Below are positions 6,917 through 12,629 of a stretch of DNA of 12,629 bases, piece after piece; the first letter of the stretch is position 1, and every line of letters starts with the position of its first letter. Below the pieces are notes generated by a model. The model was not told where the DNA came from and made no database searches. It saw nothing but the letters and a program-made list of their open reading frames with translations. The stretch comes from Opitutus sp. GAS368 (GTDB lineage Bacteria; Verrucomicrobiota; Verrucomicrobiia; Opitutales; Opitutaceae). The DNA lies in contig CAMATV010000050.1 of assembly GCA_945861235.1 (NCBI GenBank), forward strand, positions 1 to 12,629, given 5' to 3'. The translations under genes were made by a program, and so were the position numbers.

Positions 6917-7594
6917 ATGCCCCTGACTCCTGCTGAAATCATCCGTTTGAACAGCGAATTGCGCGCCAAGTCTCCCCTCGAGGTGGTCTGCTGGGCCGTC
7001 GCCCAAGCGGGGGCCCGCGCGATTGTTTCGACGAATTTCCGGCCCTACGAAGCCGCGATCTTGCACCTCGCGGTGCAGGCTCAGCCGGACATCCCCGTGC
7101 TGTGGGTCGACCACGGCTACAACCGTCCTGCGACTTATCAGCACGCCGAGAACTTGAAGGCGCGCCTCAAGCTCAACCTGAAACCTTATTTGCCGCGCGT
7201 CACGGCCGCCCACCGCGATGCCCTGCACGGATCGATTCCGACGACCGAGGACGAGGAGGGCCTGAAGAAGTTTAGTGCGGTCATGAAGCTGGAGCCCTTC
7301 CAACGCGGCATGAAGGAGCTCGCGCCGACGGTTTGGATCACGGCGCTTCGCAAGGTCCAGAATCCGAATCGTGCGGGCCTGGACATCGTATCGCTCGATG
7401 AAAATTTTGGCGCCCTGAAGGTCAGTCCGCTCTTCTATTATAGCGACGCGGAACTCGACGCCTACCTCGCGCAACACCAACTCCCGAACGAGTGGGATTA
7501 TTTTGACCCGGCCAAGGCCGATGAGAAGCGCGAGTGCGGCCTGCATGCCAACTGGGGCCGCTCCGCAGCCACCGTTGCGGGGTCTGGGGTCTAG
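6917..7594 (+). CDS. cysH: PAPS/APS reductase, thioredoxin-type (CysH family)
   Basis: Reduces activated sulfate (PAPS or APS) to sulfite. 225 residues. Family motifs: STNF (38-41, in place of SSSF), LHLAVQAQPDIPVLWVDHGY (49-68), PATYQHAE (71-78), WITALRKVQNPNRAGLD (140-156) and the catalytic KRECGLH (204-210, nucleophile Cys207). The paired CC...CxxC cysteines of [4Fe-4S] APS reductases are missing; the only other Cys is Cys25. That points to the cluster-free, thioredoxin-dependent type, which normally uses PAPS. It is oddly short between LPNEW (189-193) and ECGLH: the usual segment with a GDxHTT motif is absent. The last codons (AGSGV, stop TAG) lie inside a GGGTCT heptamer repeat that begins the palindromic element at 7587-7779. 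First gene of the + strand cys operon. No Shine-Dalgarno sequence is visible. Confidence 0.9.
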   Translation: MPLTPAEIIRLNSELRAKSPLEVVCWAVAQAGARAIVSTNFRPYEAAILHLAVQAQPDIPVLWVDHGYNRPATYQHAENLKARLKLNLKPYLPRVTAAHRDALHGSIPTTEDEEGLKKFSAVMKLEPFQRGMKELAPTVWITALRKVQNPNRAGLDIVSLDENFGALKVSPLFYYSDAELDAYLAQHQLPNEWDYFDPAKADEKRECGLHANWGRSAATVAGSGV

Positions 7595-7600
7595 GGTCTG
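7580..7600 (+). repeat. Three tandem GGGTCT(G/A) heptamers
   Basis: Three 7-base units, GGGTCTG, GGGTCTA and GGGTCTG, run through the end of cysH. The TAG stop of cysH is read across the second and third units (7592-7594). The array overlaps the left terminal repeat of the palindromic element, and related GTCTGG sequence reappears inverted at 7767-7779. Confidence 0.85.
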
Positions 7601-7779
7601 GGATTAGCCATGGCGCTGCAGCACATTCTAAGAATGAGATCACGGAAACTGATTGAGGTAGGGCCGGCGCTCGCCGCCACGCCGTATTTTTCTGTCCCTC
7701 AGCGGTACTTCGGCAAGCGACGGCCCTTCACCGGACTCATCTGCTCACGAGGCGATCGCTAACCCCAGACGCCAGACCC
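7587..7779. repeat. MITE-like palindromic element between cysH and cysD
   Basis: A concentric set of inverted repeats fills the cysH-cysD gap. The outer 29-base arms (7587-7615 and 7751-7779) match at 23 positions, including GGGATTAGC against GCTAACCCC. A middle pair is ATGAG (7634-7638) with CTCAT (7736-7740). The inner 16-base arms (7661-7676 and 7711-7726) match at 14 positions. A small perfect palindrome CATTCTAAGAATG sits at 7624-7636. A GTAG tetranucleotide (7658-7661) precedes the inner GC-rich hairpin, as in REP elements mobilised by RAYT-type transposases. No protein is encoded. In the polycistronic mRNA it would fold into a long stem, and could act in processing or stability. The mobile origin is inferred from structure only. 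Confidence 0.6.
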
Positions 7780-7790
7780 TTTTATTTCCG

Positions 7791-8693
7791 ATGTCTTCCT
7801 ACCATCTCGACCATCTTCAGCATCTCGAAACCGAGGCTATCCACATTATGCGGGAGGTCGCGGGCGAATTTGAGCGGCCCGCGCTCCTCTTCTCCGGGGG
7901 CAAGGACTCCATCTGTCTCCTGCGCCTCGCGGAGAAAGCGTTTCGTCCGTCGGACCTGCCGATGCCGTTGCTCAACGTCGATACCGGTCATCATTTTCCC
8001 GAGCTCAACGAATTCCGCGACCGCCGCGCGCAGGAGCTCGGCGGCAAACTGATCGTGCGCACGGTTGAGGAGGCGATCGCGAAAGGGATCGCCCAACCCG
8101 CACCGGGGGAAATCAGTCGCAACCGCCTGCAAATCCCCACGCTCCTCGCGGCGATCGAGGAGTTTCGCTTCGATTGCTGCATCGGTGGGGCGCGCCGCGA
8201 TGAAGAAAAGGCCCGCGCCAAGGAGCGCTTCTTCAGTTTCCGCGATAGTTTTGGCCAATGGGATCCGAAGAATCAGCGCCCGGAAATTTGGAATCTCTAC
8301 AATGGTCGGCTGAATCAGGGCGAAAACATGCGCGTTTTCCCCATCAGCAATTGGACCGAGATGGACGTGTGGGAATACATCCAACGCGAGCAGCTCGAGG
8401 TCCCGAGCATCTATTTCAGTCACAAGCGCCAGTGCGTGCGCCGCGGTGGCCAGTGGCTCCCGGTCAACGCCCTCGTGCCGCCCAAGGCCAATGAGGACGT
8501 GCGCGAGCTCGTCGTGCGCGTCCGCACGATCGGCGACATTATCAGCACCGGTTGCGTGGAATCTCCCGCGACCACGACCACTGACATCATTGCGGAAATC
8601 GCGGCCGCCCGCGTGACTGAGCGCGGTTCGCGCGCCGACGACAAATCCTCCGAAGCCGCGATGGAAGACCGGAAAAAAGCCGGATATTTCTGA
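7791..8693 (+). CDS. cysD: Sulfate adenylyltransferase subunit 2
   Basis: Small catalytic subunit of ATP sulfurylase, making APS and pyrophosphate from ATP and sulfate together with the GTPase CysN. 300 residues, the normal length. It carries the PP-loop SGGKDS (35-40) of the ATP-pyrophosphatase fold, then LLNVDTGHHFPELNEFRD, IGGARRDEEKARAKERFFS, PISNWTEMDVWEYI, IYFSHKR, and near the end STGCVESPATT and RKKAGYF, all typical of CysD. The ATG at 7791 follows the palindromic element by 11 bases and has no Shine-Dalgarno sequence. cysN begins 20 bases after its stop. CysD normally works only as a complex with CysN, which is why the two are adjacent. It is the second gene of the + strand operon; whether it shares the cysH promoter across the 196-bp insert-containing gap is not shown by the sequence. 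Confidence 0.97.
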   Translation: MSSYHLDHLQHLETEAIHIMREVAGEFERPALLFSGGKDSICLLRLAEKAFRPSDLPMPLLNVDTGHHFPELNEFRDRRAQELGGKLIVRTVEEAIAKGIAQPAPGEISRNRLQIPTLLAAIEEFRFDCCIGGARRDEEKARAKERFFSFRDSFGQWDPKNQRPEIWNLYNGRLNQGENMRVFPISNWTEMDVWEYIQREQLEVPSIYFSHKRQCVRRGGQWLPVNALVPPKANEDVRELVVRVRTIGDIISTGCVESPATTTTDIIAEIAAARVTERGSRADDKSSEAAMEDRKKAGYF

Positions 8694-8713
8694 GAAAATT
8701 TACCGAAGAAGCC

Positions 8714-10048
8714 ATGTCTCTCACTGCACTTTCCACCACCACACCCGTGCCCGTCGATATCCTCCGTTTCAATACGTGCGGCAGCGTCGACGACGGCAAA
8801 TCCACGCTCATCGGTCGCCTGCTTTACGATTCAAAATCATTGATGGAAGATCAGATCGAGGCGCTCGAGCGCTCGGCCGATATCACCGGCGGTGGCCAGA
8901 TCAATCTCGCCAACCTCACGGATGGCCTCCGCGCCGAACGTGAACAGGGCATCACGATCGATGTCGCGTATCGCTACTTCGCGACGCCGCGCCGCAAGTT
9001 CATCATCGCGGACACGCCGGGCCACGTCCAATACACGCGCAATATGGTGACCGGCGCCTCGTCGGCGAACCTGTCCATTGTGCTCGTCGATGCGCGCCTC
9101 GGCGTCATCGAACAGAGCCGCCGCCACACGGCGATCGCCGCGTTACTGCGCATTCCGCATCTGGTCGTCGCCGTCAACAAGATGGACCTCGTCGGTTGGA
9201 GCGAAGCGCGCTTCCAAGAGATTCGGGCGCAGTTTGAGGAATTCCTGCCCCGACTGGACATCAAGGATGTGAAGTTCATCCCGATGAGTGCGCTCAATGG
9301 CGACAACGTCGTCGATGCCTCGGTCCACACGCCGTGGTATGGTGGTCCGACGCTGCTCAATCACCTCGAGACGGTGCACATTGCGAGCGATTGGAATCTC
9401 AACGGCTTCCGGCTTCCTGTGCAGTGGGTCAACCGGCCGAACAATCCGACCGACCAGACGCTCCACGATTTTCGCGGTTTCAGTGGCCAGATCGCTGGCG
9501 GCATCGTCCGCACGGGGCAAAAGATCATCGCGTTTCCCGCCGGGATCGTGACCACGGTGAAACAAATCTGGACCTACGATGGCCCGGTACAGGAAGCGTT
9601 TTGCCCACAGTCGGTCACGCTCGTGCTTGAGCACGACATCGATATTAGCCGCGGGAGCATGCTCGTCGGGCTGGATCATTTGCCCGGCTCCACTACCGAG
9701 CTCCAGGCGGAGGTTTGCTGGATGCACGCTCGCGCGCTCCAGCCGGGAAAAAAATATTTCCTCAAACACACCACGCAAACGGTGCAGGTGGTGGTCACGG
9801 AGATCGTCAACAAGCTTAACCTGGACACCCTCGAAGCTGAGCCCGCGCCGGCCGAGCTGGGCGTAAACGATATTGGCGAGATTCGCCTGCGCGCGGCCAA
9901 GCCGCTCGTGTTCGACGGCTACGCAATCAACCGGCTGACGGGATCATTTATTTTGATCGAGCAGGGCACCAACGCGACGGTGGCGGCGGGTATGTTGCGC
10001 CCACCGCGCGAAATCGTGAAACCGGAAAACGGGGACTATGTGATATGA
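8714..10048 (+). CDS. cysN: Sulfate adenylyltransferase subunit 1 (GTPase)
   Basis: GTP-hydrolysing subunit of ATP sulfurylase; GTP hydrolysis drives APS formation by CysD. 444 residues. The translation-factor GTPase motifs are intact: G1 GSVDDGKST (23-31), G2 region REQGITIDVAYRYF (76-89), G3 DTPGH (100-104), G4 NKMD (155-158) and a G5-like SALNGDN near 195. The EF-Tu-like beta-barrel domains follow. It is slightly shorter than the 475-residue E. coli protein and ends without a CysC (APS kinase) domain, so it is not a CysNC fusion. A weak purine-rich GAAGAAG precedes the ATG. The stop overlaps the DUF2061 start as ATGA (10045-10048), so the two should be translationally coupled. Confidence 0.97.
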   Translation: MSLTALSTTTPVPVDILRFNTCGSVDDGKSTLIGRLLYDSKSLMEDQIEALERSADITGGGQINLANLTDGLRAEREQGITIDVAYRYFATPRRKFIIADTPGHVQYTRNMVTGASSANLSIVLVDARLGVIEQSRRHTAIAALLRIPHLVVAVNKMDLVGWSEARFQEIRAQFEEFLPRLDIKDVKFIPMSALNGDNVVDASVHTPWYGGPTLLNHLETVHIASDWNLNGFRLPVQWVNRPNNPTDQTLHDFRGFSGQIAGGIVRTGQKIIAFPAGIVTTVKQIWTYDGPVQEAFCPQSVTLVLEHDIDISRGSMLVGLDHLPGSTTELQAEVCWMHARALQPGKKYFLKHTTQTVQVVVTEIVNKLNLDTLEAEPAPAELGVNDIGEIRLRAAKPLVFDGYAINRLTGSFILIEQGTNATVAAGMLRPPREIVKPENGDYVI

Positions 10049-10344
10049 AAGCGCCTGTCCTCACTCAGGTCGGTGATTCGCATCTGCGCAGCATTGTGAA
10101 GGCGGTAAGTTGGCGCTGCATTGGCACGCTCGATACGTTTTTGGTAAGTTTTTTGGTGCTGTCGCTCAGTGGAACCGCCGACAACTCCATGGCTGCGATG
10201 AAGGTTTCGGGCGGCATCGCGGGAGTGGAGGTTATTACCAAGGTGGCGCTCTACTATCTGCACGAACGCACGTGGACGCGGATTTCGTTCGGTCGTCCGC
10301 GCCCGCCGACGACCGACGAGAGTGCGGCGGAAAACGTGCCGTGA
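10045..10344 (+). CDS. DUF2061 small membrane protein
   Basis: 99 residues. Matches my memory of the DUF2061 family: SIVKAVSWRCIGTLDTFLVSFL (16-37) and GGIAGVEVITKVALYYLHERTWTRI (56-80). Two hydrophobic segments (about 25-43 and 54-72) suggest a hairpin in the inner membrane, with short soluble ends; the tail after residue 82 is Pro-rich. Its biochemical role is unknown. The ATG overlaps the cysN stop (ATGA) and its TGA overlaps the GTG of the Rrf2 gene (GTGA), so it is embedded in the sulfate-activation operon. By context it may help with transport or handling of a sulfur species, but that is inference. Confidence 0.88.
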   Translation: MKAPVLTQVGDSHLRSIVKAVSWRCIGTLDTFLVSFLVLSLSGTADNSMAAMKVSGGIAGVEVITKVALYYLHERTWTRISFGRPRPPTTDESAAENVP

Positions 10345-10754
10345 AGATCTCCGTCAAAGTCGACTACGCTTGCCGCGTGATGGCCGAGCTCTCCCGTTTG
10401 CACGGCTCCGGCGAACTCGCCCAGATCGAGCATCTCGCGAAGACCGAGGCGGTGCCGGCAAATTTCTTAGCGCAAATCCTGCTCAAGCTCCGCGACCACG
10501 GTTTGGTCACGAGCCGGCGGGGCAATCAAGGCGGCTACACCTTGGCGCGTGCGCCCGAGGAAATTTCGCTCTACGATATCCTGATGGCCGTCGAAGGGAA
10601 ATGCCTGCACCTCAGCGGTAATTTCGACGGACGCAGCGGCCGTCGGTTGAAACAGGTCTGGGATGAGATCAGCGAAGCCTTGGTGAAGAAAACCAAGAGC
10701 TACACGCTCGACCAACTCGCTTCGAAGGGGACAGCGGCGATGTATTATATCTGA
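10341..10754 (+). CDS. Rrf2-family transcriptional regulator
   Basis: 137 residues from the GTG at 10341, which gives the normal Rrf2 N-terminus (KISVKVDYACRVMAELSRLH) and overlaps the DUF2061 stop as GTGA. The frame is open to an ATG at 10110, but that region is a shadow of DUF2061. The winged-helix DNA-binding half covers residues 1-65 (IEHLAKTEAVPANFLAQILLKLRDHGLV, SRRGNQGGYTLAR, a strong Rrf2 signature). Only Cys11 and Cys88 are present; the three-cysteine Fe-S motif of IscR/NsrR (near 90-106) is missing. It therefore probably senses something other than a cluster, like CymR, the cysteine-metabolism repressor that works with CysK. The last gene of the cys operon, it is a likely autoregulator of this locus. 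Binding sites are not proven; see the divergent region at 6642-6916. Confidence 0.9.
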   Translation: MKISVKVDYACRVMAELSRLHGSGELAQIEHLAKTEAVPANFLAQILLKLRDHGLVTSRRGNQGGYTLARAPEEISLYDILMAVEGKCLHLSGNFDGRSGRRLKQVWDEISEALVKKTKSYTLDQLASKGTAAMYYI

Positions 10755-10779
10755 GGGTACGTTTGCGCGTGCGCAGCGC

Positions 10780-10815
10780 GAAGGGAGAGAAGGGAGCGAA
10801 GGTAGCGAAGGGAGC
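10780..10815 (+). repeat. Four tandem 9-base repeats (GAAGGGAGC)
   Basis: Four near-identical units in a row: GAAGGGAGA, GAAGGGAGC, GAAGGTAGC and GAAGGGAGC (10780-10815), purine-only apart from the unit ends and one T. They lie between the rrf2 stop and the REP pair; the last unit overlaps the GGAG head of REP 1. Slippage-prone and noncoding. Confidence 0.85.
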
Positions 10816-10834
10816 CCTGCTCGTGAGAGCAGGG
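10811..10834 (+). repeat. REP-like hairpin 1 (GGAG head)
   Basis: GGAG (10811-10814) precedes a perfect 8-bp stem, CCCTGCTC (10815-10822) and GAGCAGGG (10827-10834), with loop GTGA. A tetranucleotide head followed by a short GC hairpin is the layout of REP elements associated with RAYT transposases. It may also help end the rrf2 transcript, though no T-run follows. Confidence 0.7.
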
Positions 10835-10862
10835 ACCAGGGGACCTTGAAACGCGCGACCAT

Positions 10863-10886
10863 CCCGCCTCTCACGAGGCGGGCTAC
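10863..10886 (-). repeat. REP-like hairpin 2, inverted (GTAG head)
   Basis: On the minus strand GTAG (complement of 10883-10886) precedes a perfect 8-bp stem, CCCGCCTC (complement of 10875-10882) and GAGGCGGG (complement of 10863-10870), with loop GTGA. Opposite in orientation to REP 1, it completes a bipartite (BIME-like) pair between the convergent rrf2 and GGT-family genes. Confidence 0.7.
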
Positions 10887-10898
10887 CAGCGACCCGCG

Positions 10899-12629
10899 TT
10901 ACCAGCCGAAGATATAGCGCTCGCGGCGCAGATCGGCACCGCCGCGCAGGGTGCCCGTCTTCGGATTCACACCCACGGCGACGACGCCGGAGTTCATGCC
11001 ATACGGCGTGAGCACGCGCAGCACGTGGCCGCGGGCGCGCAACTCGTCCTGCACGGCGACAGCGATGCGGCTCTCGAGGTCGAGCTGCCCCGGTGCGCTG
11101 GGGTGATTGTCGAAGGAACTGTGCGGGTGGTTGGTGTTAATCCGTGGCCCCTCGATGGCGACTTGGAGCTCTTGATTAAAGATGATGACGTTGAGCAGCA
11201 CGTTCAGCACTTGTTGATCCTGGCTGTCGCCGCCCGGCGTACTCAGCGCGAGAAACGGTTTTCCGTCTTTGCACACGATCGTCGGCGAGAGCGTGGTACG
11301 GGGACGCTTCCCGCCCGCGAGGACGTTGGGGCTGACGGGATCGAGGTCGAAGGCCTGCATGCGGTTCGAGAGCGGCACGCCGGTGTCGCCGGCGATGAAC
11401 GCCCCACCGATCACCCAGCCGGAGCTCGGCGTCGCGCTGAAGAGATTGCCCGCGCCGTCCACCGTGTTGACGCACGTGGTGTCGCCACCGCTGTCGGGAT
11501 TCTTTGGACCCTGCGAATGCGGCAGGTAGCGGACTGCGGGCGGCTTCACCTCGGGATCGAAGGCAAACGGATCGCCGGGCCGGTAGTCGAGGAACGCGAC
11601 CGGCGCGATCAGCTTCCGGCGCTCGGCGGCATACGCTTTCGAGAGGAGCCCCTTCATGGGCACTTGCGCAAACGCGGGATCGCCGAGGAAGGCGTTGCGG
11701 TCGTCGTAGGCGAGTTTGAGGGCTTCGTGCACGGTGTGGATGTAGTCCGCCGAGTGCAGGCCCATCGCCTGCAGGTCGAAGCCTTCGAGGATGTTCAACG
11801 TCATGAGCATCACCGGGCCTTGGTTCCACGCGCCGGCCTTGTTGATCTCGTATCCGTGAAACATGGTCGTCGACGGGGCCTCGATCGCACCGTGGTAGTT
11901 GGCGAGATCGTCGGTGGTGAACACACCGCCTTCGGCGCGGTTGGCCTCGACGATGCGGCGCGCGATGTCGCCTTGGTAGAAGGCATCGCGTCCGGCGCGA
12001 ATGCCAGCCGCGCGATCCGGGTTCTTCACCCGCCTATCACGTTCGGCTGCGACGATGGCGCGCAGCGTGACGGCGAGATTCGGTTGGCGGAAAATTTCAC
12101 CGACCTCCGCGAGCCGGCCGCCGGGATAGTAGAGGTGGCCCCATTTGTAGGCTTCGGTGTTCTTTCGATTGCTCGCCATGGTTTCGCGCAGCAGCGCATA
12201 CATGGGAAACCCGTCCGCGAATTCGATGGCGGGTGCCATCACCTGTTCGAGGCGCATCGTGCCGAAGCGTTCGAGCACGAGGGCCATGGCATCCATCACC
12301 GCGGGAATCGTCGCGCCGAGGGGGCCGTTGCCATCGACCTTGCCCTTCGCGGCAAACAACGCGGGCGTCGCCGCCTGCGGTGCCGGACCCTGGCCGTTAA
12401 TGACGTAAACGTGTTTCGTCTTCGCGTCGTAGACCATCACCGGCGATTCGCCGCCGAAACCGAAATGCGAAATCTCCACGACGGCGGCTGCGAACACGGT
12501 GGCGACGCCCGCGTCGATCGCGTTGCCGCCTTGTTCGAGGATGCGCACGCCGGCGGAGACGGAGTAGTGACGGCCAGCCGCGACGATCCCGCGCTGACCG
12601 ACGATTTCGGGGCGCATCGTCTGCTGGCG
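10899..12629 (-). CDS. Gamma-glutamyltransferase-family Ntn hydrolase, 5' end beyond window
   Basis: Self-cleaving N-terminal-nucleophile hydrolase of the GGT superfamily. 572 residues from the Met at 12617; the frame is still open through 12629, and this Met is at the start of the mature domain, so the true start with a possible signal peptide lies outside. N-terminal domain: RGIVAAGRHYSVSAGVRILEQGGNAIDAGVAT (9-40). Processing and catalytic Thr380 begins TTCVNTVDGAGN. Also GKRPRTTLSPTIV (436-448) and TPGGDSQDQ (460-468), retaining the oxyanion-hole Gly-Gly. The sequence SATPSSGW (394-401) and SNRMQAF (417-423) replace the classical motifs that bind the glutamyl alpha-amino group, and INGQGPAP (73-80) replaces the FREMAP segment with the key Arg. 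It therefore belongs to the divergent GGT-like subgroup and may not act on glutathione. Convergent with rrf2; sulfur metabolism is only a neighbour. Confidence 0.9.
   Translation of the reverse strand, partial: RQQTMRPEIVGQRGIVAAGRHYSVSAGVRILEQGGNAIDAGVATVFAAAVVEISHFGFGGESPVMVYDAKTKHVYVINGQGPAPQAATPALFAAKGKVDGNGPLGATIPAVMDAMALVLERFGTMRLEQVMAPAIEFADGFPMYALLRETMASNRKNTEAYKWGHLYYPGGRLAEVGEIFRQPNLAVTLRAIVAAERDRRVKNPDRAAGIRAGRDAFYQGDIARRIVEANRAEGGVFTTDDLANYHGAIEAPSTTMFHGYEINKAGAWNQGPVMLMTLNILEGFDLQAMGLHSADYIHTVHEALKLAYDDRNAFLGDPAFAQVPMKGLLSKAYAAERRKLIAPVAFLDYRPGDPFAFDPEVKPPAVRYLPHSQGPKNPDSGGDTTCVNTVDGAGNLFSATPSSGWVIGGAFIAGDTGVPLSNRMQAFDLDPVSPNVLAGGKRPRTTLSPTIVCKDGKPFLALSTPGGDSQDQQVLNVLLNVIIFNQELQVAIEGPRINTNHPHSSFDNHPSAPGQLDLESRIAVAVQDELRARGHVLRVLTPYGMNSGVVAVGVNPKTGTLRGGADLRRERYIFGW

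Noticed and set aside
6748..6969. 73-residue minus-strand ORF across the cysH start
   Set aside because: It overlaps the cysH start and the divergent control region, has no recognisable features, and would conflict with the promoters expected there.
6857..7546. 229-residue minus-strand ORF inside cysH
   Set aside because: Shadow of cysH, whose translation carries clear catalytic motifs.
7782..8423. 213-residue minus-strand ORF opposite cysD
   Set aside because: Shadow of cysD; the plus frame has the PP-loop and all family motifs.
10467..10874. 135-residue minus-strand ORF with repeated Ser-Leu-Pro
   Set aside because: The repeats are the translated 9-base noncoding array, and the rest is antisense to the Rrf2 gene.
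10780..10886. CRISPR array
   Set aside because: Units are contiguous 9-mers and two unique hairpins; there are no equal-length spacers and no cas genes.

Overview
The window is a GC-rich stretch of bacterial chromosome whose core is an assimilatory sulfate-reduction locus. Small conserved genes, REP-like hairpins and the protein style fit a Verrucomicrobia (Opitutaceae-like) genome. That placement is an impression from the sequence, not a computed assignment. I see no plasmid, phage, transposase, tRNA, rRNA or CRISPR signals.

Layout. 1-1634 (-): almost all of an OppA-type solute-binding lipoprotein, its last residues cut by the window edge. 1719-2531 (-): an unrecognised 270-residue protein with one N-terminal membrane anchor and a coiled coil, ending in a strong terminator at 1651-1689. 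2665-3000 (+): an unrecognised 111-residue small protein, divergent from the previous gene. 3053-3191 (+): a series of hairpins ending in a near-perfect intrinsic terminator, possibly a small RNA or a structured 3' UTR. 3236-6641 (-): cobA, a CbiX/SirB-like chelatase and cysI, coupled by 4-base ATGA overlaps. They cover siroheme synthesis (methylation and probable iron insertion) and the siroheme enzyme sulfite reductase. 6642-6916: shared divergent control region. 6917-10754 (+): cysH, cysD, cysN, a DUF2061 membrane protein and an Rrf2-family regulator. The last three genes are joined by ATGA and GTGA overlaps. 10780-10886: nine-base tandem repeats and an inverted pair of REP hairpins between converging genes. 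10899-12629 (-): a gamma-glutamyltransferase-family Ntn hydrolase running off the right edge.

How the genes work together. CysD and CysN make APS from sulfate and ATP. CysH reduces the activated sulfate to sulfite, and CysI reduces sulfite to sulfide using siroheme. CobA starts the siroheme branch and the CbiX-like protein probably finishes it. The Rrf2 protein is the obvious candidate regulator. Several expected partners are absent: APS kinase (cysC), a CysJ-type reductase, precorrin-2 dehydrogenase and a sulfate transporter. They must be encoded elsewhere, or be replaced or unnecessary.

The most unusual points are a roughly 190-bp palindromic MITE-like element between cysH and cysD that seems to supply the cysH stop codon, a CysH lacking part of the usual C-terminal region, a chelatase whose N-terminal half has lost its metal-site histidines, a terminated structured RNA near 3.1 kb, a REP pair with mutually complementary loops, and a GGT-family enzyme that appears to lack gamma-glutamyl recognition residues.
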